Below are positions 53,172 to 63,132 of a DNA stretch of 64,000 bases, piece by piece. A program made the position numbers and the translations under genes. Numbering within the stretch: the stretch's first letter is position 1; each line of letters begins with the position of its first letter. The DNA comes from Oscillatoria sp. FACHB-1407 (GTDB lineage: Bacteria; Cyanobacteriota; Cyanobacteriia; Elainellales; Elainellaceae), in the NCBI RefSeq assembly GCF_014697545.1, contig NZ_JACJSA010000012.1, forward strand, positions 124,001 to 188,000, read 5' to 3'. The notes under the pieces were generated by a model, which worked only from the letters and a program-made list of their open reading frames with translations, had not been told where the DNA came from and searched no databases.

Positions 53172-54833
53172 ATGAAAGTAATCCAGGAAAAGCTGCCCGC
53201 TAGCCAGATTGGTCTAGAAATTGAAATCACCCCTGAAGCGTCTAAACAGGCGTATGAGAAAACCCTGCAAGATTTCATGCGCTCGATGAACATTCCTGGC
53301 TTTCGCAAGGGCAAAGTGCCACGTCAGGTTTTGATTCAGCGGCTTGGGTCAACTCGCATCAAAGCTGCTGTGATTGAAGAATTGATCGACAGCAGCCTGA
53401 AGCAGGCGATCGAACAGGAAAAGATTGAGGCGATTGGGAACTTTGAATTGCGATCGCCCTTTGAAGAGTTGATCAACCAATTTGATCCCGGTTCTGCCTT
53501 CACCTTTTCAGCGGCAGTAGACGTCTCTCCAACACCGACCCTCGACCAATACCAAGGGTTCCAGATTCAAGCCGAAGAAATTGCCTACAAGCCTGAGCGG
53601 GTTGACGAGGTATTGGAGTCCTATCGCAACCGCATGTCAACCCTCGTTCCTGTCGAAAATCGAGCCGCTCAAGAAGGTGACGTAGCCGTTGTAGACTTTA
53701 CAGGACGGTTAGCTCAAGCTCCCGAAGAAGGTTCGGATGAAATTCCCGGTGGCAGCGCAACTGATTTTGAAATTGAACTGACGGAAGGCAGGTTCATCGA
53801 AGGATTCATCGAAGGGATTATTGGTATGACTCCTGGGGAGAGCAAGGATGTTGAAGTGAGCTTCCCAGAGGGCTACCCTCAGCCCGATTTAGCAGGCAAA
53901 GCAGCCGTCTTTTCCATCACATTGAAGGATCTGAAGGAAAAGGAACTGCCTGAGCTGGATGACGATTTTGCTCAGGACGTCAGCGACTTTGAAACGCTCC
54001 AGGAGTTGCGCGACTCGTTAGAAGCCCGCTTCAAGAAGGAAGTTGAGGAGAAAACGCAATCCAATAAGGAGCAAGCCATCCTCAACGAGTTGGTGAAGCA
54101 CATTCAAGTTGACCTTCCGGAAACGCTGATCAAACAAGAAATCAACTACATGCTGACTCAAACTGCAATGCAGTTAGAGCGTCAGGGCATGGATATTAAA
54201 CAAATGTTTACACCAGAAATGGTGCAGCGATTGCGGGAGCAATCTCGACCAGAGGCGATCAGCCGCATTCAACGCACGATGGCACTGGGTGAGGTTGCTA
54301 AGCGAGAGTCGATCAAGGTTGAACCAGCCGAGATCGAAGCCAAAGTGAATGAAATGCTCCAAGACTTTGCGGGGCAGGATATTGACATCAATCGACTGCG
54401 CCAGGTTGTGGAAGAAGACCTGCTGAAGGAGAAGATCTTTGCCTGGCTAGAAGAGCACTCCACGCTAGAACTGGTGCCCGAAGGGTCACTTGCCCCGGCT
54501 GAAGCTCCCGTCGAAGAAGCTCAGACTGACACACCTCCTGCTGAGGAAACAGCCGTTGCCGAAACCCCGGTCGCATCTGAGGCTACAGTTGAAGCAACCG
54601 CTGTTGCTGTGCCTGATGCCCCAGTCGCTACGCCTGCCCCCAGTCCGGAAAAAGCAACCAAGAGCAAGAAATCGGCTGAGCCAGAGACGGCGTCAACTTC
54701 TGCGGCTGAACCCACCGAAGAGAAGTCGGCTGAACCCGCTAAGAAAACTTCGCGATCGACTAAAAAAACTAAAGGCAAAGCGGCGGATACTGACTCAGAT
54801 GCTACGTCATCGCCACCCTCCGAAGAGGTTTAG
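53172..54833 (+). CDS. tig: Trigger factor with a long low-complexity tail
   Basis: A 553-residue ribosome-associated chaperone. The ribosome-binding signature GFRKGKVPRQVL lies at about 41-52, the FKBP-type isomerase domain at about 160-250 (VVDFTGRL, FIEGIIGMTPGE), and the C-terminal helical arms at about 260-430. Trigger factors usually end near residue 430-450. Here about 110 further residues are Ala/Pro/Glu/Lys-rich (EKATKSKKSAEPETAS), probably disordered. It precedes clpP and clpX, the common order for nascent-chain folding and degradation. Its TAG stop is the first triplet of an R2 repeat. Confidence 0.93.
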   Translation: MKVIQEKLPASQIGLEIEITPEASKQAYEKTLQDFMRSMNIPGFRKGKVPRQVLIQRLGSTRIKAAVIEELIDSSLKQAIEQEKIEAIGNFELRSPFEELINQFDPGSAFTFSAAVDVSPTPTLDQYQGFQIQAEEIAYKPERVDEVLESYRNRMSTLVPVENRAAQEGDVAVVDFTGRLAQAPEEGSDEIPGGSATDFEIELTEGRFIEGFIEGIIGMTPGESKDVEVSFPEGYPQPDLAGKAAVFSITLKDLKEKELPELDDDFAQDVSDFETLQELRDSLEARFKKEVEEKTQSNKEQAILNELVKHIQVDLPETLIKQEINYMLTQTAMQLERQGMDIKQMFTPEMVQRLREQSRPEAISRIQRTMALGEVAKRESIKVEPAEIEAKVNEMLQDFAGQDIDINRLRQVVEEDLLKEKIFAWLEEHSTLELVPEGSLAPAEAPVEEAQTDTPPAEETAVAETPVASEATVEATAVAVPDAPVATPAPSPEKATKSKKSAEPETASTSAAEPTEEKSAEPAKKTSRSTKKTKGKAADTDSDATSSPPSEEV

Positions 54834-54955
54834 GATTGTGGATTTCACAAACCCGCAACTGTACGGGTGGGTTTAGCAAACAATCTATGCTCTGCAATGG
54901 ATTTGACGGCAAAACTCGCCCAACAAACGTCGAACCTACTTAATTCCCATTCCTA
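54831..54955. repeat. R2 repeat starting at the tig stop codon
   Basis: It starts TAGGATTGTGGATTTCACAAACCCGC, where TAG is the tig stop, and continues GGGTGGGTTTAGCAAAC...GGATTTGACGGCAAAACTCGCCC to TTAATTCCCATTCCTAA. Downstream at 54994-55017 is a hairpin TCTTACAG/CTGTAAGA that may end the tig transcript. Confidence 0.8.
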
Positions 54956-55190
54956 ATGTCAAAGATGCTGAACATAGTCTTTCGAGTGGCGCATCTTACA
55001 GCAGTCCTACTGTAAGATCGACGTTTTAAGCCTGGGTATACCTACATCGGGGATTTGTTACACGAATGCAACAATTTGCATCCAACTTGTAGCATTTCCC
55101 GGATTCCCAACCAGTCTTAATTCAGTTGAGGCATAATGTCGGATATGGCATTACAAGATTGACAAGCCCCAACTCATTTTGCTCTTAAAC

Positions 55191-55904
55191 ATGCCTTCCC
55201 TTGATTCTATGATTTCCTCCCAATTCGATCGCAACCCAACCATTGCAGCTCAACCCTATAGTCTCTACTCTGGTGGAGCTAGCAATGCGTTTCCTCCCAT
55301 GGTTGTTGAGCAGTCGGGGCGAGGCGAACGGGTATTTGACATCTACTCCCGCTTACTCCGAGAACGCATTATTTTTATCGGCACCCCGATTGATGATGCG
55401 GTCGCTGATTCTGTTGTGGCACAACTGCTTTTCTTGGCGGCTGAAGATCCCGAAAAAGATATTCAACTCTATATCAACTCCCCCGGTGGCTCAGTGACGG
55501 CGGGTATGGCAATGTACGACACGATCCAATTTATCGAGCCTGATGTCGTTACGATTTGTTATGGGTTGGCTGCTAGTATGGGAGCTTTTCTGTTATCGTG
55601 CGGCACGGCAGGCAAACGTTTATCCTTACCCAGTTCTCGCATCATGATTCATCAGCCGCTTGGGGGTGCTCAAGGTCAAGCAGTTGATATCGAGATCCAG
55701 GCAAAAGAAATTTTGTATCATAAGCGCAAACTCAATGAGTTGTTAGCCCACCATACGGGTCAACCCCTTGAACGCATTGAGGCTGACACAGAGCGCGATT
55801 TCTTTATGTCCGCTGAGGAAGCAAAGAATTACGGTCTGATTGATCAGGTCATCTCACGGCAAGACCTTCCTTCTGCTCGAGAGACTCTCACCGCATTGAA
55901 ATAA
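55191..55904 (+). CDS. clpP: ATP-dependent Clp protease proteolytic subunit
   Basis: A 237-residue serine peptidase that forms the barrel degraded into by ClpX or ClpC. The catalytic Ser is in GLAASMGAF, the His in IMIHQPLGG and the Asp in DTERDFF. All three are kept, so this is an active ClpP rather than the inactive ClpR. ATG at 55191 is chosen; a TTG four codons upstream is unlikely, and a Met six codons downstream is possible. An N-terminal extension of about 40 residues precedes the conserved core. The gene is 9 bp before clpX, forming an operon. Confidence 0.95.
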   Translation: MPSLDSMISSQFDRNPTIAAQPYSLYSGGASNAFPPMVVEQSGRGERVFDIYSRLLRERIIFIGTPIDDAVADSVVAQLLFLAAEDPEKDIQLYINSPGGSVTAGMAMYDTIQFIEPDVVTICYGLAASMGAFLLSCGTAGKRLSLPSSRIMIHQPLGGAQGQAVDIEIQAKEILYHKRKLNELLAHHTGQPLERIEADTERDFFMSAEEAKNYGLIDQVISRQDLPSARETLTALK

Positions 55905-55913
55905 GAGGCGACT

Positions 55914-57245
55914 ATGACCAAATACGACTCCCATCTTAAGTGTTCATTCTGTGGTAAGTCGCAAGAGCAAGTTCGTAAGCTGATCGCGGGTCCAGGAGTT
56001 TATATCTGTGACGAATGCGTTGACCTCTGCAATGAGATCTTAGATGAGGAGTTGTTTGACTCAAGTGCCACGGTTCCTCAGCCTTCCCCTCGCCGAGAGC
56101 AACAGCCAGAAAAACGACAACCGCGATCGCCCCATGTATCTCTTAATCAAATTCCCAAACCCAGGGAGATCAAGAAGCACCTGGACGAGCATGTGATCGG
56201 GCAGGATGAAGCTAAGAAAGTTCTGTCTGTAGCGGTCTATAACCATTACAAACGACTGAGCTTCACCCAGTCAAAAGGCAAGATTGAAGATTCGGTAGAG
56301 CTACAAAAGTCTAATATCCTGCTGATTGGTCCGACTGGATGTGGCAAAACTCTGCTGGCTCAAACTCTGGCAGAAATGTTGGATGTGCCTTTTGCGGTGG
56401 CTGATGCCACTACCCTGACAGAGGCAGGCTATGTCGGTGAAGACGTAGAAAATATCTTATTGCGGCTATTGCAGGTTGCTGACCTTGACGTTGAAGAAGC
56501 TCAACGCGGCATTATCTACATCGACGAAATTGATAAGATTGCCCGCAAGAGCGAGAATCCGTCCATTACCCGTGACGTATCGGGTGAAGGGGTGCAGCAA
56601 GCTCTGCTGAAAATGTTGGAGGGGACAATCGCTAACGTTCCTCCTCAGGGTGGGCGTAAACATCCCTATCAAGATTGCATTCAAATCGACACCAGCAACA
56701 TTCTGTTTATCTGTGGTGGGGCGTTTGTCGGACTCGACAAAGCCGTCGAGCAACGGATGGGCAAAAAGACGATGGGCTTTATTCAGCCTGGAGAAAACCA
56801 GCCTAAAGAGAAACGGGCGGCAGATGTGTTGAGGCATTTGGAGCCTGACGATCTGGTGAAGTTTGGTATGATTCCCGAATTTATTGGTCGTGTACCTGTG
56901 ATTGCGGTGGTTGATCCCCTGGATGAAGATGCGTTAACCGCAATCTTGACTGAGCCTCGCAATGCTCTGGTGAAGCAGTATCAAAAACTGCTGAAGATGG
57001 ACAATGTGCAGCTTGAGTTTAAGCAGGATGCGGTGCGGGCGATCGCCAAGGAAGCCTATCGTCGCAAGACGGGAGCTAGAGCCCTGCGGAGCATCGTAGA
57101 AGAACTGATGCTCGATGTGATGTATGAACTGCCCTCGCGCAAGGATGTGACTCGGTGTACCATTACTCGCGAAATGGTAGAGAAGCGGTCTACAGCCGAG
57201 TTGCTATTGCATCCTTCATCGCTGCCCAAACCTGAATCAGCTTAA
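55914..57245 (+). CDS. clpX: ATP-dependent Clp protease ATP-binding subunit ClpX
   Basis: A 443-residue AAA+ unfoldase that feeds ClpP. The N-terminal zinc finger has CSFCGK (10-15) and CDECVDLC (about 32-39). The Walker A motif is [11 protein letters not shown] near 142, the Walker B is [10 protein letters not shown] near 200, and sensor-2 is [10 protein letters not shown] near 385. The IGF-type ClpP-contact loop region is present near 285. The start follows clpP by 9 bp. A hairpin with a T-run follows. Confidence 0.96.
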   Translation: MTKYDSHLKCSFCGKSQEQVRKLIAGPGVYICDECVDLCNEILDEELFDSSATVPQPSPRREQQPEKRQPRSPHVSLNQIPKPREIKKHLDEHVIGQDEAKKVLSVAVYNHYKRLSFTQSKGKIEDSVELQKSNILLIGPTGCGKTLLAQTLAEMLDVPFAVADATTLTEAGYVGEDVENILLRLLQVADLDVEEAQRGIIYIDEIDKIARKSENPSITRDVSGEGVQQALLKMLEGTIANVPPQGGRKHPYQDCIQIDTSNILFICGGAFVGLDKAVEQRMGKKTMGFIQPGENQPKEKRAADVLRHLEPDDLVKFGMIPEFIGRVPVIAVVDPLDEDALTAILTEPRNALVKQYQKLLKMDNVQLEFKQDAVRAIAKEAYRRKTGARALRSIVEELMLDVMYELPSRKDVTRCTITREMVEKRSTAELLLHPSSLPKPESA

Positions 57246-57274
57246 ATCCCAGTGCTGAGAAAATAAAACTTTCG

Positions 57275-57314
57275 GTGGGGGCATGGTGTACCATGTCCCT
57301 ACACTTATTTTTTT
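57275..57314 (+). terminator. Rho-independent terminator of clpPX
   Basis: GTGGGGGCATGG pairs with CCATGTCCCTAC (two G.U pairs) at 57275-57302 and is followed by TTATTTTTTT. It ends the clpP-clpX transcript. Confidence 0.75.
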
Positions 57315-57343
57315 GACTTCATCTAGATTCACAGCGTCTTCCA

Positions 57344-58237
57344 ATGCCCTACCTTTCGATTCGGGGAGTAGACCACTACTACCAGTGGATCACAGCCACA
57401 GGATCAGAGCGATCGCCTTCATCAACCAAGCCCGTTATGGTGTTTATGCATGGTTGGGCAGGCTCCGCCCGTTATTGGGAGAGCACCGCACAGGCGTTAG
57501 CCAATGAGTTTGATTGTTTGCTATATGATTTGCGCGGTTTTGGGCGATCGTCCCTGCCCCGACCCGTTCCTGAGACAGTATCGGCGATCGGTTACGAGTT
57601 GGAAACCTATGCTGATGATCTGGCAAGTTTGCTAGATGAATTCCAGATCGATCAGATCTACTTAAATGCCCATTCCACTGGCTCATCGATTGCAGTCTTT
57701 TTTCTAAATCTCTATGCTCAACGGGTCAAGCAAGCCATTTTGACCTGTAGTGGCATCTTTGAGTATGACGAGAAAGCATTTAACGCCTTTTACAAGTTTG
57801 GCGGCTATGTCGTCTCCTTCCGTCCCAAGTGGCTTTCAGCGATTCCTGGCATCTCGCGTATATTTATGGCTCGCTTCGTTCGCAATGCCCTACCCAATCC
57901 CATTAGTCGTGCCTTTCTGGATGACTTTTTAATGGCAGATTATGAAGCTGCCATGGGCACAATTTACACCGCTGTCAGTAAGAGAGCCGTAGAGGTGATG
58001 CCGCAGGAGTTTAAGCAATTAACAGTGCCGACGTTGCTGATCTCAGGGCAATATGACCAGATCATCCCCGCTGACATGGGGCGACAAGCCGCAGCCCTCA
58101 ATCCTCTAGTGCAGCATATCGTGATGCCCAATACAGCCCATTTCCCTATGCTGGAAGACCCAGAAACCTATCTCAACCATCTACATCAGTTTTTGAAGCA
58201 GGAAGTGGGGAGTAAGAGTGTTGGTAATCAGGAATAG
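57344..58237 (+). CDS. Alpha/beta hydrolase
   Basis: A 297-residue alpha/beta-fold hydrolase. The oxyanion segment is FMHGWAGSARYW (34-45), the nucleophile elbow is NAHSTGSS with Ser111, the acid is in SGQYDQIIP (about 237), and the base His is in NTAHFPML (about 266). The substrate is unknown; members include esterases, haloperoxidase-like and C-C hydrolases. It is downstream of the clpX terminator and probably has its own promoter. Confidence 0.85.
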   Translation: MPYLSIRGVDHYYQWITATGSERSPSSTKPVMVFMHGWAGSARYWESTAQALANEFDCLLYDLRGFGRSSLPRPVPETVSAIGYELETYADDLASLLDEFQIDQIYLNAHSTGSSIAVFFLNLYAQRVKQAILTCSGIFEYDEKAFNAFYKFGGYVVSFRPKWLSAIPGISRIFMARFVRNALPNPISRAFLDDFLMADYEAAMGTIYTAVSKRAVEVMPQEFKQLTVPTLLISGQYDQIIPADMGRQAAALNPLVQHIVMPNTAHFPMLEDPETYLNHLHQFLKQEVGSKSVGNQE

Positions 58238-58295
58238 CCGTGGAGGGTGCAGGGTAGAGAAATCAGTTAGTGTTTCAGACTACGCGTGACGTCAG

Positions 58296-59342
58296 TTACT
58301 CATGAATTTTGCCGTCGGGCATTGTAGCTCCAGTGAGACAAACTCCTGTCAAATCAGCCTCCCAAAGGTTTGCTTGCCGGAGATTGGCATAGCTCAGGTT
58401 GGCTCCTGCCAGATTAGCTCGACTGAGGTTTGTCATCACCAAATTTGCTCGAACTAAATTAGCTCCTGCCAGATTGGCTTCATTGAGGGTTGCTTCTCTC
58501 AGGTCAGATTCGGTGAGAATGCTGGCATTTAACTCGGCTTGATAGAGATTTGACCCAATTAAATTCGCTCCGATTAAAACGGCTCCTTTCAGGTTAGCGT
58601 GGCTGAGATTTGCCATACACAGGTTGGCCAGACTCAGATTGGCTTTGCTCAGGTTGGCGTTGTACAGAGTTACGCCAATCAGGTTAGCCACACATAGGAT
58701 TGCAATACTCAGGTTGGCATTGCGAAAGTCAGCCTCCCGTAAGTTGGCTTGGCTCAAAGTTGCCTCTCGCAGATCTGCCCAACTAAAGTTAGCCGCATAC
58801 AGGGTTGCCTGACTGAGGTTTGCAGTGTAGAGGTTAGCCTGTCGCAGATCAGTGCGGCTGAGGTTGGCGCGGTTTAGATTTGCCATGCAGAGGTCGGCAT
58901 GGCTCAAAGTGGCATAGCTTAAATTGGCTGATCTCAGGATGGCTTCTCGCAGGTTTGTTCCTTTGAGATTAGCCGTGCAGAGCACCGCCCTGGAAAGATC
59001 GGCATTTCTCAGGTCAGCCTCCGTCAAGTTCGCTTCTCGCAAGTCGGCGGCAATTAAGTTGGTTTCACGCAGATTCGCTTCGCTCAGGTCGGCTGTGTAA
59101 AAAGTGGATTCTGTCAGGTTGGCACGCTGCAAATTTGCTTTTCGCAAGCTTGCCATACAGAAGTCAGCATGATCCAGAATCCCTTCAGTCAGGTCAACAC
59201 TACTGAGGGTCGCTTCTCTGAAGTTAGTTTGGTTTAAAACTGCCTGTCTCAGATTAGGGCTGATGTCAGCATGGTCTGCACGCCAATGGTTCCAGCGTGC
59301 AATCCCTTCTTGCAGCAACGATAGATGTTCCGCGTTTGCCAT
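58296..59342 (-). CDS. Pentapeptide-repeat protein
   Basis: A 348-residue protein in which residues about 35-340 are nearly unbroken A(N/D)LxX pentapeptides (ADLREANLTEADLRNADLSR and similar), folding as a right-handed quadrilateral beta-helix. A short N-terminal helix (about 5-30, LSLLQEGIARWNHWRADHADI) caps it; this WNxWR-type start is common in cyanobacterial members. No other domain is fused. Roles vary from DNA mimicry to unknown, and no target can be named. Confidence 0.9.
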   Translation of the reverse strand: MANAEHLSLLQEGIARWNHWRADHADISPNLRQAVLNQTNFREATLSSVDLTEGILDHADFCMASLRKANLQRANLTESTFYTADLSEANLRETNLIAADLREANLTEADLRNADLSRAVLCTANLKGTNLREAILRSANLSYATLSHADLCMANLNRANLSRTDLRQANLYTANLSQATLYAANFSWADLREATLSQANLREADFRNANLSIAILCVANLIGVTLYNANLSKANLSLANLCMANLSHANLKGAVLIGANLIGSNLYQAELNASILTESDLREATLNEANLAGANLVRANLVMTNLSRANLAGANLSYANLRQANLWEADLTGVCLTGATMPDGKIHE

Positions 59343-59645
59343 CTAGAGCACCTAAGCCATCTCAACAGGTATAGCAACCCTAGTTAGAACGGGTGCGGGG
59401 ATGGAGCTTCTGGTTAGAGGCAACACCCCACACCCCCTTCAAATTCAAGTTATGTGGCGATCGCTATATCTTTAGTGTGCCCACTTGTAGCACTGACTGG
59501 ATGGATATCGGGAAATTGTTAATAATAGCTCTGGTCAGAAAGCTGAGGACAACGGCAAGGGGTCAAACCCTGATTCTGAGGCAGCTTTTCGACTCGCCTT
59601 CACCCCATTAAATCTGGCTACGGCTATCCCTGTTGTCGAACGGCA
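59343..59645. repeat. R3-like remnant and R5 copy 3
   Basis: About 59385-59450 is a diverged R3 (GGGTGCGGGGATGGAGC, CACACCCCC). R5 follows at 59525-59630: ATAGCTCTGGTCAGAAAGC...CAAACCCTGATTCTGAGG...CACCCCATTAAATCTGGCTACGGCTAT. R3 and R5 are neighbours here, as they are at 47126-47390 and 48365-48549. No gene is visible. Confidence 0.65.
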
Positions 59646-59921
59646 CTAAAGCTCAGCCTTGACTCGGCGGATGGGCAAGTTGGCAATCAAGGCCGTTGCC
59701 CGCTGATTGTTTTCCAGCAAAAATTCTGTCTCTTCGGGGTCAATCTCGACATATCGAGCCACTACCTCCAGGATCTCTTGCCGCATCTTTTCGACCAGAG
59801 CCGGAGGCAAATCAGCGCGATCGTGAGCTAACACGATTTGTAAACGCTGTTTAACTTGCTCACGGCTACTAGGAGTCGTGTTCGGGCGAGGAAAGAGCCG
59901 TTCGAGGAGTTCATGGAACAT
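59646..59921 (-). CDS. minE: Cell-division topological specificity factor MinE
   Basis: A 91-residue protein. The N-terminal part (LLERLFPRP) is the MinD-binding amphipathic helix region, and the C-terminal domain ([19 protein letters not shown]) is the dimer fold. MinE releases MinD from the membrane and sets the Min oscillation so that the Z-ring forms at midcell. It is the last gene of minC-minD-minE, 69 bp after minD. Confidence 0.95.
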   Translation of the reverse strand: MFHELLERLFPRPNTTPSSREQVKQRLQIVLAHDRADLPPALVEKMRQEILEVVARYVEIDPEETEFLLENNQRATALIANLPIRRVKAEL

Positions 59922-59990
59922 GGAAGCGGTTGGCAGGGGGTGAGGTGGCAGAAAAGGTTGGAAGCGCAGCGTCAGGACATGATGATGGGC

Positions 59991-60797
59991 TTAGTCGCGA
60001 GATGCACGAAAGAACCGACGAATCCGAGAAAAGAGGTCATCGTGCGTTGCGGTCAAATCGATAAACGGAACGGTTTCCCCCTCTAAACGGCGGGCAATGT
60101 TACCAAAGGCGATCCCAGCTAGCGTGACGGTTTGGGAGAGTACCAGAGGTTCTCCTTTGTTAGTGGAGACAATCACCCGTTCATCATCTGGGATGACCCC
60201 AATCAGGGGAATTGCGAGAATTTCCTGCACATCTTTAACAGACATCATCATGTCTTCTTGCACCATTGCTGGCTTGAGCCGATTGACAATGAGATTGATT
60301 TTTTTGATGTTGTTTGCTTCAAGTAGACCAATAACGCGATCGGCATCTCGCACAGCGGCAATCTCTGGGGTGGTGACAATGAGGGCTTCTTGAGCAGCGG
60401 CAGTAGCATTTTGAAACCCCATCTCAATTCCAGCTGGACTGTCAATGAGAATGAAGTCGAAAGACTCTGTCAACGTATTCACGATCTGCTTCATTTGCTC
60501 AGGAGTAACCGCCTCTTTGGTGCGATTTTGAGCAGCAGGCAAAAGTGCCAGATTGGGCTGACGTTTATCTTTGACCAGGGCTTGCTCTAGACGACAATCA
60601 CCTGACAGAACCTCAACAGCGGTGTAAACGATGCGATTTTCTAAACCTAACAGCAGGTCTAAATTCCTCAGACCAAAGTCGGCATCCACGACCGCAACTT
60701 TGTGATTGCGCTGAGCAAGAGCCATGCCTAAGTTGGCAGTACAGGTTGTTTTACCAACCCCGCCTTTACCAGATGTGACAACGATGATGCGACTCAT
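59991..60797 (-). CDS. minD: Septum-site determining ATPase MinD
   Basis: A 268-residue ParA/MinD-type ATPase. The deviant Walker A is SGKGGVGKTTC at 9-19 with two lysines, switch I/II regions include VVDADFGLRNLD (about 37-48) and FILIDSPAG (about 115-123), and the C terminus (LFSRIRRFFRAS) is the membrane-targeting amphipathic helix. It recruits MinC to the membrane when ATP-bound and is displaced by MinE. Confidence 0.96.
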   Translation of the reverse strand: MSRIIVVTSGKGGVGKTTCTANLGMALAQRNHKVAVVDADFGLRNLDLLLGLENRIVYTAVEVLSGDCRLEQALVKDKRQPNLALLPAAQNRTKEAVTPEQMKQIVNTLTESFDFILIDSPAGIEMGFQNATAAAQEALIVTTPEIAAVRDADRVIGLLEANNIKKINLIVNRLKPAMVQEDMMMSVKDVQEILAIPLIGVIPDDERVIVSTNKGEPLVLSQTVTLAGIAFGNIARRLEGETVPFIDLTATHDDLFSRIRRFFRASRD

Positions 60798-60859
60798 GAT
60801 TTGCTGGAGTGAATAACAGGATGAACGTCAGGTCAGGGAAATGAGTGAGTAGGTGGCAC

Positions 60860-61657
60860 TTAACTCAGGTGGTTGATTAGTCGAGTGCGAGAGAAATCAG
60901 AGGCTTTGGCAATGCGAATCCCTTCGGCGGAAACGTAGGCAATTTCAGGGTGATATTGATCCGGTGGGGTTTCGGGTGCGCGTGCAACCTGATCAGCAAT
61001 CCGAATCTGAGTTGGCTCCATGCGTAGTGCCATGATTAGACAGCGACTATTCCCGGCGGCACCTGCCTGCACTACACCGCGCAGATTGCCCCAAACCAGA
61101 ATGTCGCCATCAGCGATGATCGTGCTACCGGGGTTGACATCTCCCAAGATTACCACTGTACCAGGATGGCGGATTTCCATACCTGATCGCAGGGTCGTTT
61201 GGAGATAGAGCGGATCAGCCAGGGCTTGCCCAGACTCGGCGGGTTGGTTGAGGTGGGCGATCGGAGAGTGTTGCTCGACGGAATATCCGATCGTAACAGC
61301 CGCAACGGCAGTTTGACGACGACTTGTGTAAACCCGTTTAAGTTGGAGTTGGGCTTCGTTGAGTGCATCCGCGATCGCCTGGAGTTGGCGCACATCGAGC
61401 AAACGATCGCGAGCAATCAGGTGAACGGCGGTGTTGGGCTGCCAGAAGCGATCGCCAGCATTTAGTCGTTGTCTCAGTTGTTGCCATACATCTGCCCAGG
61501 TGGTGCTCAGGGGCGTCTCTTCTTCCGGCTCTGGTGGTAGCAGAAGTAGCAACCGACCTCCCTCACTTTTAAACCGGACTTGTAAATGAGGGGTGACATC
61601 GGGCAGGGGTTGAGAAATTGGTGAGATTGGGGCGGGTGCAGAAGTGTCAGAATTCAT
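60860..61657 (-). CDS. minC: Septum-site determining protein MinC
   Basis: A 265-residue inhibitor of FtsZ assembly. The C-terminal domain (about 155-250) has the beta-helix motifs RSGMEIRHPGTVVILGDVNPGS and VWGNLRGVVQAG that bind MinD. The N-terminal domain (40-140) is divergent, as is usual for cyanobacteria. A Pro/Ser-rich tail precedes it. First gene of minC-minD-minE, 62 bp before minD. Confidence 0.93.
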   Translation of the reverse strand: MNSDTSAPAPISPISQPLPDVTPHLQVRFKSEGGRLLLLLPPEPEEETPLSTTWADVWQQLRQRLNAGDRFWQPNTAVHLIARDRLLDVRQLQAIADALNEAQLQLKRVYTSRRQTAVAAVTIGYSVEQHSPIAHLNQPAESGQALADPLYLQTTLRSGMEIRHPGTVVILGDVNPGSTIIADGDILVWGNLRGVVQAGAAGNSRCLIMALRMEPTQIRIADQVARAPETPPDQYHPEIAYVSAEGIRIAKASDFSRTRLINHLS

Positions 61658-61797
61658 GCGGTCGTCGGGTGGTTAGGCACTGATGGAGCTAAGATAACTA
61701 CTCATATTAGTAGTCAAGCTGCGATTAGACAAAAAAATTAACGTTATCCCTCTGGTCGTGCTCTAAGAGTCATCACTTGAGGATGAATTGGCAAGCT

Positions 61798-63132
61798 CTA
61801 AGCAGGTTTGGGGTTGCGGCTGAGACGCAAATACGCCTCGGCTAAAGAGGTGCGATCGCCCACATTTCCGGGAAACAGCACCACAGGTAGATTGGGGAAC
61901 TGCGGATGATTGGCAGGTGTGCGAACGATAGAGCATCCTGGCAAGATCTGTCCCAACAGGCGGGCGGTAGTTAAAGCTAACCCCTGACTCAAAACATCAT
62001 TGGAGGTGATGCCCCCTTTGCTAATCAAAAATCCGATATCGGTCGGCAAACCCCTGACCACATCCATTAAGAGTTGAGACACAGCCAAGCCAAAGTCCAG
62101 GCGGGTTTGCACATCAGCAAAGGTGAGTTCCTGACGACTGGTAAACACAACGGGGGTTTTGCCATCGGCATGAGCGCGATGCACCTGATCCAGCGTGTGT
62201 TGCAGCAAGTCAGCCCGTTGAGTCGCCGATTCGTCTAATAAATGCACCACATCGACTTCGATCGCCACTGTTCCCTCCGCTTGCAACAGGTGTTCCAGTT
62301 GCTCCGTCGTCTTTTTCACATGGGAACCGACGATCACCACTCCGGCTTGACCGTCACGAGTATACGCCGCCATGTCTTCTGGGGCAATGGGTTGCGGAGG
62401 CAACGCTGCTAATGCAGTCAGCAGACTGGCGGCACTGCGAAACAAAAACCGCTTACCCTGAGAGGCAGCCGCGAGAATATCACTGGCAAATTGATTCAAG
62501 TCAGCCTGAGTCTCGGCATCTACCACCACACACTGATTGTCCTTGAGGTGCAGCAGGCGATCGAAACTGCCTGCGCGAATATCGGCTAACAAAAACCGCT
62601 CTACAGCCGTGGCGGGAATGCGTCCTCTGGTTTTTTCTTCGACGTAATCGGGCAAGTAACTGTGGCTAAAGGCAAAGACAGAGTCACGAGCAAACTCAGT
62701 CGTATGAACGGGCGTCTCCACCCCATTAACGATGAGGTAGTGGATGCTATCGCGGGTGATGCGTCCTCCCTCAAAAAAAGCAGGGGTCAGAAAGTGAGCA
62801 TCAAATGGACCTAACTCTTGGGCGATCGCGTCTGTCTCAATTGGGTAGTGTCCTCTGAGGGTTGAGTCAGAGCGGCTGACAATCAAAAAGTCGCTAATTC
62901 CCTCCAGGGCGATCGCTTGCTTTAAGTTATGGCAGACCTCCCGTGTCACTGCATCAGCTTGGGTTGGGGTGAGGGCTCGCGTATTGGTCAGCACGAAAAA
63001 GATTGGTGCCTCATCTGTCAAGCCAATACGAAGCGTGTCCACATCCCAACGAGTCAGCAACAGACAACTGTGAACCGTTTGGGAACCTGTCGGGTCGTCA
63101 TCTAAGACAATAATTTTAGGGTTAGCTGTCAT
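61798..63132 (-). CDS. DUF1537 four-carbon acid sugar kinase-like protein
   Basis: A 444-residue protein of the OtnK/DUF1537 family. The N-terminal domain starts IIVLDDDPTGSQTVHSC (8-24) with the substrate-binding Asp pair and has SRSDSTLRGHYPIE (about 86-99). The C-terminal nucleotide-binding domain has GIVIVGS-like VVIVGSHVKKTTEQL and GFLISKGGITSNDVL (about 370-384). Characterised members phosphorylate D-threonate or D-erythronate in sugar-acid breakdown. No partner aldolase or dehydrogenase is adjacent, so the substrate is open. Confidence 0.85.
   Translation of the reverse strand: MTANPKIIVLDDDPTGSQTVHSCLLLTRWDVDTLRIGLTDEAPIFFVLTNTRALTPTQADAVTREVCHNLKQAIALEGISDFLIVSRSDSTLRGHYPIETDAIAQELGPFDAHFLTPAFFEGGRITRDSIHYLIVNGVETPVHTTEFARDSVFAFSHSYLPDYVEEKTRGRIPATAVERFLLADIRAGSFDRLLHLKDNQCVVVDAETQADLNQFASDILAAASQGKRFLFRSAASLLTALAALPPQPIAPEDMAAYTRDGQAGVVIVGSHVKKTTEQLEHLLQAEGTVAIEVDVVHLLDESATQRADLLQHTLDQVHRAHADGKTPVVFTSRQELTFADVQTRLDFGLAVSQLLMDVVRGLPTDIGFLISKGGITSNDVLSQGLALTTARLLGQILPGCSIVRTPANHPQFPNLPVVLFPGNVGDRTSLAEAYLRLSRNPKPA

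Noticed and set aside
55191-55904. Inactive ClpR
   Set aside because: Ser, His and Asp of the catalytic triad are all present.
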